A stretch of 64,000 nucleotides of DNA. Origin: Neelides folsomi. Taxonomy: Eukaryota; Arthropoda; Collembola; Neelipleona; Neelidae. A program made the position numbers and the translations under genes. Below the pieces are notes generated by a model. That model saw only the letters and a list, made by a program, of their open reading frames with translations, had not been told where the DNA came from and ran no database searches. Below are positions 54,621 to 64,000 of this stretch, in pieces (the stretch's first letter is position 1; each line of letters opens with the position of its first letter). The DNA lies in the NCBI GenBank assembly GCA_034687125.1, contig JAQGBZ010000217.1:1-64000 (forward strand), given 5' to 3'.

Positions 54621-56086
54621 AGATTTTCTTTATTATTATTGTTTATGATGTTTAGAATATTAGGATTGGAAATGTTTTAAAAAACTTCTTGTTTTTTACT
54701 TGATTTTAAGCTATGACTTTTAAGTATAAGATTAGAGCGTAATTATTCAATTACATTCTAATACTGTAAAGATAAACATTAAGTATAAATAATTAAATAT
54801 ACAATGTTTAAGGATGAAATTAACATCATACAATTGTATTGTAGATAGTAATGATAATAAATGTTATTTCAGTATTAGCGTTCAAGTAACGTTCAAGCCA
54901 AAGGGTAAAAAGAGACACGCTGTCGGATTTTTAGATCTTTTCGAAATGTTGACAATAATAATAATCGACGGATTGCTTAATATAATAATATTGATTAATA
55001 TAATAAGATTAAAATATAAAATGTAGTTTAGTTATGAAGTAATAAAGAATGCCATTTGTTTCCTATTAATGATAGAATGATATTTAAAATGTAATTATAT
55101 TGTACAATATTATAGTTTGAGCACGTTTCATCAATCTTGTATATTTTATACGCTAATTCAATTAACAAGTAGTTAAATAAAATCAGTATTATTGAAATGT
55201 TATTCAAATTGTATAAAATTTAACCTTCGTTTTATTACGAACTTTAAAATAATTTATTCATACGTTTTATTTTAGAATTATTGTGTGATCTATAAATGAA
55301 ATAAAAGAATAATTAATTCAATTTGATCTATTCAAATATTTTTTATCCATTCAAACATTTTTTATATGAAACAGAGTGAAGTTTGAGGTTGAATGTTGGA
55401 GGAGGCGAAAAGTGAATGAAATGCTATCAATGAAGGTCTTTGGATCTGAGAACGCGTGCCTAGTTGTAATGGTGGCAATTTGATCGCCAATTATTTTGGA
55501 AGGTCGGGTCGGGGAGAGTTTTCCCCATTGAATGGCTCTGTGGGGGCTCTTGGCCTCCTCTGGAGATGAAACAAGGGATGAATTCCACCCCGACACTCCT
55601 CGACACATTACAATTGACATCAGACTTGGTAAACCCTTGAATGGGAATCCTCTCCCTATTATGTACAACTATTATAAAAGTATTGGAGAATATTCCGCCG
55701 CGCCCTTTTGGTTTTTGTTCCCTCGGTGCGTGTGAAGACGTCGTCGAGTGACCTTACAAAGATTCACTAATTACTCCGCCTAGTACAAATTGTAATACCA
55801 TAAAAACTTTTTAATGATCATCTTTCTCATTCAACGAATAAATTGAACAAACGACCAGCACGCGCTCACTAACACCACAAATACTAAAACTTATTGTTAA
55901 TTCTATTCTTGAATCACTTCATGATTATACTATTGTATATGGTGTATTGCATAAAAAGCTCATTCAAGTTTAAAAATCTACAGGATTAAAGATTTCCATT
56001 AGTTTAAAGATTTAAAGCTTTTATTAGTTTTTCATATAAAATTTTATATATTGGTATTAGTTATATTTTAATTGTATAAAAATATT
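54621..56086. other. Intergenic DNA downstream of sim
   Basis: It contains the sim 3' untranslated region (AATAAA at 55041-55046). A less AT-rich stretch at about 55380-55760 has open frames on both strands that match nothing I know. The rest is AT-rich. Confidence 0.4.
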
Positions 56087-56269
56087 TTAACATAAGCTTT
56101 CAGTATTCCGATTAGTCATTTCATTGATGAAAATGACTCTTGGATTCTCAATGCTTTCGATTAATGGTTTATTTGTAGTTTCGAGAAGGATTTGACAAGA
56201 TGATCTTCGTTCCTCTTTGTATTTTTTAAAAAAGTAATCAGCCAATTCGGCAATGCTTGTATGGGACAT
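56087..56269 (-). CDS. Small orphan ORF (60 aa), uncertain
   Basis: An open frame MSHTSIAELADYFFKKYKEE..., hydrophilic, ending with NTESLC. It lies 117 bp downstream of the stop of the putative small membrane protein on the same strand. A GTAAGA donor-like sequence directly overlaps the bases just before its ATG, so it may be intronic or noncoding. No family is recognised. Confidence 0.2.
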   Translation of the reverse strand: MSHTSIAELADYFFKKYKEERRSSCQILLETTNKPLIESIENPRVIFINEMTNRNTESLC

Positions 56270-56386
56270 CTTACCTTAATTCCAAATTAATTTATATTTT
56301 CATCTTTTTAAATATAATATAATTATTAAATAATTATAAAGTTAAGGATAAACCGTATATGCTATACATGCTAATTAAACTTAAAG

Positions 56387-56829
56387 TTAGTTAGATGTTA
56401 AATTTAAATTACGTAATTCTACAATGTTTTCATTTAAATCTTCTTGAAATTCTGATACGTTTTCCCAAATGTCTTCAGCTTCAGTCTCACAAGTTGGATA
56501 GACGATGACAGAAAGAGATTTTCTTCTATCCAATTCATTTCCATTGTAAAATCTGATTGACTCGATTGACGAATTTCTATTATTATTATATCTTGCTCCT
56601 AAGAATATTTTCATAGGTAAACTATAAAATTTCCAATTTAATAAAGTGTAAACTCACTTGATTTTGAGCGTGAAAGCCTCCATTTGAATGATCCATGAAG
56701 ACCTTTAGCACAACAAAAAATCATTCCAAATATGATAAATGCCAGTGAACCTTGAAGAATATAATTTAGCATGATAATATTGGATCGAAAATAAAGGACC
56801 ATTTTATGAAAAAAATTGTATGAACACAA
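56387..56829 (-). CDS. Putative small single-pass membrane protein, orphan
   Basis: Two minus-strand exons, 56658-56829 and 56387-56598, join in phase over a 59-bp intron (donor GTGAGT, acceptor TTCTTAG) to give 127 residues. The first exon has a hydrophobic helix (YILQGSLAFIIFGMIFCCA) followed by basic residues (KWRLSRSKSR). The second is polar and acidic, with DIWENVSEFQEDLNENIVEL. The topology suggests a short lumenal N-terminus and a cytoplasmic tail. The start could be Met at 56802 instead. I recognise no family. Confidence 0.4.
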
Positions 56830-57289
56830 TTGTATTACATTAAATATTGCATTTTCTGTTTTGATAACTAAATAATCATTTTAGTTAGAAAAGAGCTGAC
56901 TCTCTTCTCCCTATCTAAAACATAAAAGAATCAAAAGAACATTTAGTGAGCAAAGCGATAAAAAACATGAGCAGAGAAATCAGACAATGATTTTAAACAC
57001 ATATTATATTTAGTATCATTTTTATGCATTCAAGGTGGGTGTGTAAGTAATAATGAGTAAAATACTTGCTATTTTAATCGAAATTTAGTTAAATGATTTG
57101 AAGACCTCATTTGATGACCAAATTCATTGTAAATTAAACACAAAAGTTAGTTTTAATCATTCTGATAGGCCATATCAATACAATTTGTTAATATCAACTA
57201 CATACTTACTACTATTGTTTACCTTTATTTTTACACTAATGATGAAGCGCTTTATCTATTATATGATACATTTCAATGGATCACTGTCA

Positions 57290-57860
57290 AAATCTCTACA
57301 AAAATAAGACCTACGCTAATAATCTCTATAGTCAAAATATATACATTAAAAATCACTACCAGTTAAAAAGACCTTCAAGTTAAAAATCACTTTATAAATA
57401 ATTTCTCTAAGCCATAATTACTTTTAGTCTTAAATGAGAAAAGGGTATATAATATGTATAATTAAAAAACTACCGATTACTTTATGCCGTTTTTGGGTTA
57501 TGCTATGTGGAGGATGACTGATTTGCCCATAACAAATAAAATATTGAAGGCACAATAGGTTCTATTCCATTTTGCGATGTGATCATCATTCAATCTGGAA
57601 ACTTATTTCAGCATTAAATAATGAGCATAATTTTAATCACTCAAATTTTCAAAATTTCTATTGTCTGTCGAGGGAAACACTATTGGGGAAGAAGATTTAA
57701 TTGTCAACAATCAATATTGTGATTTTAACTTGGAGAAATTAATTATAAAGTGATTATTAACTAGCAGATATTTTGAACTGGGAGTGATTTTTAATGTAGG
57801 GAATTTTACTATAGAGATTATTAGCGTAGGGATAATATTTGTAGGGATTTTGAAGGGATA
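57290..57860. repeat. Long inverted repeat (foldback element, about 570 bp)
   Basis: The left arm (about 57290-57425) matches the reverse complement of about 57695-57858. Shared blocks include CTACGCTAATAATCTCTATA, ACATTAAAAATCACT and AATCACTTTATAA. Within each arm AAAATCACT- or AATCTCTA-like words recur every 15-25 bp, so the arms are themselves degenerate tandem arrays. There is no protein. Confidence 0.7.
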
Positions 57861-58058
57861 CCCATTTCAATGCATTTATAACTACTATCGATAAAATTGA
57901 TAATTTTGTTTTATATTTTTCACATAATGGATATTTACAACAATGATCCAATACGTTCACTTCAACAAAAGAAAACAAAACTATTCCAAAAATTTCACTA
58001 GCCTTAGTGTAAAAACTTGTCAAAATATTAGCAAGTTGTTAAAATAACAATTTTTCAA

Positions 58059-59273
58059 TTATTCGAAATCATATTTTTTGATTTCTGGATACTTGAGTCC
58101 AGTGTCGTTGAGAACTGTAACGACCCAAGCGTCCTTTGGCAGTTTCCCAGATTTCAGAAGTTTAACACAAGCAGCCACATTCGCCCCGCTGGTGTATCCC
58201 AAATAAAGGCCTTCTTTTGTTCCCAAGAGTCTCTTGTACTTCACGGCCTCTTCGTCGCTCACAGCAATTGCTTCATCAAAGGTGTCATATTTGAAAAGCT
58301 CCGGAACAATTCCATAGCCAGATCCCTGAAGCAAATGCATTGGCTTCGTCACTGGCTTCTTGTTGATCACTTCGGCCCCTTCCGGTTCGACCACGATACA
58401 TTTGATTTTTTCATCCTTCTTCTTCATGAACCTTGAAACGCCCATAAACGTCCCACCTAGTCAGAATAAATCCTCAAGTTACATAAAACAGTGTCAAAAA
58501 AGGCTTTCAAGGTAAACCTGTTCCAATAGTCGCAAGGAATGCGTCGACTCTCCCTTCGGTCTGTCGCCAAATTTCTGGCCCTGTTGTTTCTTCATGGGCG
58601 GATGAATTATTGTCATTGTTAAACTATGTAATAATAAAAATTCTTTAGCTATAAAATTCTAACCTGTAATTTCATTATATGTTTGTATACTGTATACATT
58701 ACAATACAGATGCAGATATATGTATATTCCAAATATTAGCACACATATTGGTATATGTTAACATTAAATATTATATTACATATAGTGTATAAGATTAACT
58801 GAATTACAGATACTTACTTGATTCACATAATATGCTCCAGTTTCTTTAATGAGTTCCATTGCATGGGATTCTGCAGCTAAAACATCATTTAAAGTGACAT
58901 TGCCCGGTGAACCTTCGACTTGATCCACAAGAACGACATTAGCTCCCAAAGCATTCATCATTGTGGCTCGTTGTGGACTGTTCCCTTTGGACATTGTGAC
59001 CGTGAAAGGATGACCAAGGACCGCTGTGACCATTGCTATGCCACAGCCCTGATTTCCACTTGTAACTTCTATGACCTTTTCGCCTGGGCTCAACTTTCCT
59101 TCAGCAATTGCTGTCTGAACCATGTGGAGAGAAGAGCGATCTTTGATGGAACCTCCAGGGTTCATGAATTCACATTTGGCCAAAATTCTTCCTGGACCGG
59201 GCCAAATTCGGTCTAATGCCACAAGCGGCGTATTTCCCACCAATTCCAACGCACTTGCTTTAATTTCAGCCAT
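58059..59273 (-). CDS. Cysteine synthase / beta-cyanoalanine synthase-like PLP enzyme
   Basis: A fold-type II PLP enzyme of the CysK/CBS family. Three exons, 58818-59273, 58518-58623 and 58059-58456, give 319 residues in phase, the length of a bare catalytic domain with no heme or CBS-pair region. The N-terminus reads [15 protein letters not shown]. The PLP lysine is K44 in NPGGSIKDR. The substrate loop is TSGNQG (residues 71-76), where relatives have TSGNTG. NQFNNDNN, TTGPEIW and [14 protein letters not shown] (phosphate-binding glycine loop) follow, then [19 protein letters not shown] and [10 protein letters not shown]. Thus the fold and cofactor site look intact but the substrate loop is altered. 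Activity could be O-acetylserine sulfhydrylase, beta-cyanoalanine synthase or a cystathionine synthase. Multiple introns argue against bacterial contamination. Confidence 0.85.
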
Positions 59274-60189
59274 TTTCCAAAAAGTATAAACTGGAGACTT
59301 TCAATGCTCGAGAGACTCTTAACAACTGAAAACTTTCCGCCCTTAATTCTTAATATATATGCAAATTCAGTTTTGTGTATCCAGAATATATGAAGCTTAA
59401 AGTTCAATGCTTAAACCAGTTATGTAGGTAAACGATATCTTTGACAAGCAAACTTGGTTGGTCTGCTCGTCTTCAGAATATTTGTAATACATATGATACA
59501 CATATGGTCAACATCAAGAGGAATAATGTTGTAAAGCTGTTTTACATTTATCTAATCTAAAAGTTCACTCGAGTTTGAACACACAAGTAATAAAGTCATA
59601 ACGCAAGAATTTACAAGTGTTAATGAATAATTCTTAATTCTAATAGTTAAATGGTATTTCAAAAATATTTAAATAAATTACATTTTTATTCAAATACTCA
59701 CATTACCAATATTAAATTACAATTCCAGGTTTTTATTATTTATTTATTACTTATACTGAGGGTGATGCACTGGATTTGAGAATGGGTTTATTTGATCTTT
59801 CAAGATTAATTTTCTTCCCCATTATAATAAAAATCAACTGAACCTTTTCTAAAGTTAACAATAATGTAAAGAATAAACAATAGAATATTTGGCGACTAAA
59901 ATTTGCATATTAATATATGAATAACGACAAGATGCCACACCATTCTCAAATCCAGTGCATCAACCTCAGTAGATAATAAACGCGTTTAAAAGGAGAAAGT
60001 AAGATTTACATTTAAAAGATTTTCTTAAATCACATGTGCACTGCACAAGTGTAAGGTTAACGCAGGTAAATGCAGGGCTGATGAGCTTCAAGTGCTTGGA
60101 CTAAACTACACATTTTGGACCAACATTGATCAAAAGGGAACAAAGACTAAAATTGTAATTGTATTCATATTTGCTCAAGATTCCTTTTT
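59274..60189. other. Intergenic DNA between the PLP enzyme and the filamin-repeat gene
   Basis: AT-rich. It carries the promoter side of the minus-strand PLP enzyme gene and one short inverted-repeat element (59756-59969). Nothing else is recognised. Confidence 0.5.
59756..59969. mobile_element. 214-bp MITE flanked by TA (Tc1/mariner-like)
   Basis: CTGAGGGTGATGCACTGGAT (from 59756) is matched in reverse complement by the sequence up to 59969 over about 30 bp with one or two differences. A TA dinucleotide lies directly outside each end, as with Tc1/mariner insertions. There is no ORF. Confidence 0.72.
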
Positions 60190-63100
60190 TCATTTGTTTG
60201 CCGGTTGCTTGATTCTTTCTCCGACGATTTTGCAGGTGAAGGGCGAGGCTCGAATCCGCGAGGCGTCGTGTTTAATGTGAATGGTGTACGTCCCTGGTTC
60301 ATAGGGTTTGAATGACACTTCCACGTTGTTGTCCCGACTCGTCAAATTGATATCTGGCTCGGATGGGCCGTCGAATGCCACGGTCACCGGCAATTTGGCA
60401 AGCTCCTTACCAAGTTGAGACGTGTAGACAGTGAATTTATTGAATTTACCTGATGAGCCAAAAATATTAATTAAATATTAATTATAAATTAATTAAATTG
60501 ATAAAAAATATTAGCAGAATTGTGATAGTGTCCATCAAATTGGTGAGTAAATTTGGTTTTAAGCGTTAATTAAGCATTTTTGGACGCTAACTTTAAGTAA
60601 TGTTAACAATTGAAAATGTTTGATATTTTATTCAACATCCCACTTTCGTTCAATCTCCCTCCCACGCATCCAAAATAGAGAAAGGGAAGAGGAAAAACAC
60701 CTTTTTTGCCCAATAAAAGTAGGGCAAATGTGAAGAGGTAAAAGAAATGATGAGAGCTATCCAACTCTTTTTTTATGTACTTTTCTCTCAACTCAACTTT
60801 CAAAACACTCTAAAGTTAAAGAAATTGAAGGAAACGATTCGGATGTAAATTGGATTGATGAGGATTTTTGATAAAAAAATAAAAGTTTGATGATTTGAGC
60901 CGCAAAAAAATTTGAGAACATTTAAGTATGTAACACACTCCTATTAGTTCCACGGTCGCGCAAATTAAGAATTGGGTTTCTTTATCATTTTGGCACATCC
61001 AACCATATCTTTTCTCAATTTTTGTAGGATTTCATATACACATGTCTTATATAACATATTAGGATTCTTTATACAACATTGTATTAAATGATAATTATGT
61101 ACATAGATCAATTAATTTGTCTATCAATATTAATTTATAAAATTATTTTAATCATTAAGCTTATGAAGGGAAGTAGGTCGGTATAATCTGCATCTTCAAA
61201 CTCTACAGCATACGAAATATTATACATAGAGTTTAATAAAATAAGCCAAACTTTTCAAGACACATTTTAATATCCGAATATCATCAAAAGATGAAAAATT
61301 TTTAGAAAAAAGTGCGAGAAAAATGTGCGTGAATAAATAAAGTGAGGTCATATTTAAGAAGTTGAGCTTACCAGTAATTCCGTTATGGAGCCCCGTCCCT
61401 CCCGCTTCTACGACTGACATCTTGAGCTTGATCTGATCTCCTTCGACCTACGAAATTCTTTATCTCTCATTTTACCACTCTTTAAAGCAATTACGGGGGC
61501 TGTGAATGCGAGTCGTGAATCAATCGTTAGGTTCCTTTCCTCATTATTAAATAGGCTTATTTCCATCCTACGCCTCCGTAAGAGATGACATTGGGGATTG
61601 GAGACGATTTTGTACGCATTCACTCATTCAATCACTCCTACCAGTAAAATGAGACTCGAACTTACAAACCCCAAACACCCAACACAATCTCAAATTCCTA
61701 TCTCTCATATGCAATAATTAGAACTCCTAACATTTATTTACTATTAGAATATAATCAGATATAATTTCATACTTATTATACCATATGTATGGTATTATGC
61801 TTAATTATGCATAATATTCCAAAGGTCTAGTTCGAGGCTTTTAACACATTAAACTGCATTCCTCTATTTTAATCTAATATATTTATAATCTTGCTATTAT
61901 CTATAATAATCTAGCTATTTTTAAATTGATACAAAATATAAGATTTATACATTAAATGCAGTATGGTATTATTTAAATATGAGATTCATTCATTGAATGA
62001 AAGTATTTCTTTTTATAGTGCCCTTATATTTTTATATGAAATTTTGCGTAAAAGGTTGGCATTATTTTTAAAAGCTGTGCCGTTCATTCATTACGTAATT
62101 TTTATATTTATAAAGATGTTGGAACTGAAGAACTACCGGAGTGAGATAATACGAAGAGGAAGAAGACAATTTCTTCAGTTGGCTCTCATAAATATTGTGA
62201 ATTTGAACTGGGGGAGAAAAAGTGGGAATTCCTCTCTTCACTCTCTCTATTTTATCCGTATCTAATTCCTTGAATGTGAACAGAGGAGTCTGTTCATTTT
62301 TCCTTATTAAAAATAGCCTTCTCTCCTCGCATCACGCTTCACATTTAATGTTTCGATTCATAATTGTGTCCTACTTCGAGTCATTGAATAAGAAAATCAT
62401 ATGGGGTGTTATAGGGCGGAAAGGATATGACTCTCACTTGATCAAAACTGTCCAGGAGATGAAGAAGCAGACGAGAATTTCCTGAAGGTGAATGAATAAT
62501 AACTTCGTGTCTTTTTATTTATTGACGAAAATTAAACTCCTTCTACCTTCTCTCATTCTGATGGAATTTTAAATTGAGAACTCTTCTTTGCCCTCCATAT
62601 CGTGCCAAAACCAAAGACTTCGCTATTCCCAATATAAACTTTTTTATTATCTTTCATAGTTGGAAAAGATGTGATAATGGAGATAGAAGGAGAAGATGCA
62701 TAAAAGTGAATTTAACCATTTATTATTATAATAAAAAATCCTAACTTTTTTGAATTTGAACGAGCCTAATTTTTAATTGTAAATCATAATCTAAACAACT
62801 TTCAAAAATTACCGATTTTATCCATACAAAATTTATAGAGGCATGGACTTTTTTGAAATCTATAAAGTATAAGAATTTAAATTGTTAAAAGTATTTGAGA
62901 AAAAAAAAACCGGCATATCGATCACAGAACCTAACTTTTTAATTTATACCGGTTTTAATTTATACTGGTACATACTTGATGTATATGTATATTTTATGAT
63001 AATAAAAATAACATTAATAATAGAAATAATACTACATAATTATCGTAAGTACGTAATTATACAGGTTTATCTACTTATCTACTCTGTTTACAAAAAAGTT

Positions 63101-63325
63101 GTAATTGGGTGAAATTGTTACCTTCTTTCTTGTCGAAGTTTGTCCTAGGTGTGAGGGAAGGTCTCGTTCTGTTCGGAGTTTAAATAGGGCGGGAGTGGGA
63201 GTGGAGGAATTCGGTGCGGAGATGAGGTGTGAGATTTCGTGGCTCCTGCCAGCCCCACCTGCTCCCGACTGATGAGGCGGGGAAGAGCCTGGTAAGGGAA
63301 AGAACCCATCGACCACATCATTCAT
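60190..63325 (-). CDS. Filamin-repeat protein (possibly the C-terminal end of a longer filamin)
   Basis: Three minus-strand exons, 63122-63325, 61372-61447 and 60190-60449, join in phase to 179 residues. The last two encode one filamin/ABP280 Ig-like repeat: VEAGGTGLHNGITGKFNKFT, LPVTVAFDGPSEPDINL, YEPGTYTIHIKHDASRIRASPF. This is the family's GxGLxxGxxGxxxxFTV ... GPSxxxI ... PGxYxIxVKxxxxxIxGSPF pattern. The first exon (MNDVVDGFFPLPGSSPPHQS...) is Pro/Ser/Gly-rich and looks disordered, like a filamin hinge. An acceptor-like ATCCAG just before its ATG means more exons could lie beyond 64000, making this the 3' end of a full actin-crosslinking filamin. Introns are 0.9 and 1.7 kb. Confidence 0.68.
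60450..63121 (-). other. Introns of the filamin-repeat gene
   Basis: Two introns (60450-61371 and 61448-63121) interrupted only by the 76-bp exon. They are AT-rich. The second includes a less AT-rich stretch near 62110-62490 with an unremarkable open frame. I found no inverted-repeat element. Confidence 0.45.
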
Positions 63326-64000
63326 TCCTGGATAATGAGACGACGGTCTAATGGCTAATCACACCCACGGATCAAGCATAAATAGAAGAACGCATTACAT
63401 ATTTATTTATTAAGAACCCACTAATGTAATTTTCGAGAATTCCTTACGACATCCCAATCATTTCAATTATTTTTAAAACTTATCGTTTATTATCAGTATT
63501 TATTTATACACATCTAATAGCTCATACTTAAAATAAACAATAAAAAATATTTGCAAATTAATTAAATCAGTTCAATAAGAATCAACCCATTTGAATTATT
63601 AGTATGTTGCTCGTATGAAGGTTTGAGAAATGAAAAAACTTTGGATCTTTAATCATTTGGAATCGACAGGATATTTTAAAGAATCCATATCTTGGCAAGC
63701 AAATTACAAATGCGAAAGGTCCATTTACTCCACATTGTCAATTTGTCAAGTTGTGTGTAGTGGCATGAGAGGAAACTTTTTCCAATCTTTCCCACAGCCT
63801 TCCTATAAAACTCAAATCTGTTTCACTCACTCATTACAAACCCCACTTGGCATTTAAATATATGCGACGAATCTTAAATATTTATTTAATGTAGTTTTTT
63901 TTATCTAAATGTCTTCTAAAACCCGGAGAAGGACAAACCCAGCATGAGTGATCTTATGGAAAAGGTGATGCATTCTGTAGGCGTGTGAAGTTATTGCAAT
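63326..64000. other. Window end, unassigned
   Basis: Either the promoter region or a further intron of the minus-strand filamin-repeat gene. The plus-strand open frame at 63630-63857 has no family resemblance. Confidence 0.35.

Overview
The window looks like nuclear DNA of an arthropod. The genes are split by short GT-AG introns, the DNA between genes is AT-rich, and the gene content points that way: a SIFamide-type receptor, a single-minded bHLH-PAS factor, an ABCG20/ABCH-type ABC transporter and three proline/tyrosine-rich secreted, cuticle-like proteins. One foldback element also carries TTAGG units, the usual arthropod telomere motif. A springtail or other basal arthropod is my guess; no marker settles it. 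For most genes I worked out the splice sites by hand. Where stated, the exon lengths sum to an exact multiple of three, so those models are strong, although single boundaries may be off by a base.

Layout: 157-1086 (+) is the 3' part of a PDSS2-like prenyl-diphosphate synthase subunit. 1087-3436 holds no gene but several small inverted-repeat elements. 3437-6995 (-) is a complete SIFamide-receptor-like GPCR. 7994-15721 (-) is an ABCG20/ABCH-like transporter with about 16 coding exons and three inverted-repeat elements in one intron. 17674-21078 (+) is a ZnT1/SLC30A1-like zinc exporter. 21384-22791 (-) is a secreted, Pro/Tyr-rich, acidic protein. 25113-26996 (+) is NAF1, an H/ACA snoRNP assembly factor. 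27477-31842 (-) is MMS22L, a replication-fork repair factor. 32336-36271 (-) is a coiled-coil protein with a CCDC96/CCDC113-like C-terminal region. 37698-39192 and 40489-41524 (+) are two secreted P/Q/Y-rich, cuticle-like proteins with tiny first coding exons. 41525-47414 is a gene-poor block leading into single-minded (47415-54620, +). 56087-56829 (-) holds one or two small orphan ORFs. 58059-59273 (-) is a cysteine-synthase-fold PLP enzyme of the short bacterial/plant-like type. 60190-63325 (-) is a single filamin repeat with a disordered N-terminal part, possibly the end of a longer filamin.

The genes do not form one pathway. They are an ordinary mixture of housekeeping genes (ubiquinone synthesis, telomerase/snoRNP assembly, fork repair, zinc efflux), signalling and developmental genes (SIFamide receptor, sim) and extracellular matrix genes. 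I saw no CRISPR array, operon, intact transposase or obvious new multi-gene system. The items most worth a second look are: a 19-base CG-rich palindromic motif present both upstream of sim and inside a sim intron; a foldback element with TTAGG units and an apparent 8-bp target duplication; the multi-exon cysteine-synthase-like gene with an altered substrate loop; and the abundance of non-coding inverted-repeat elements.
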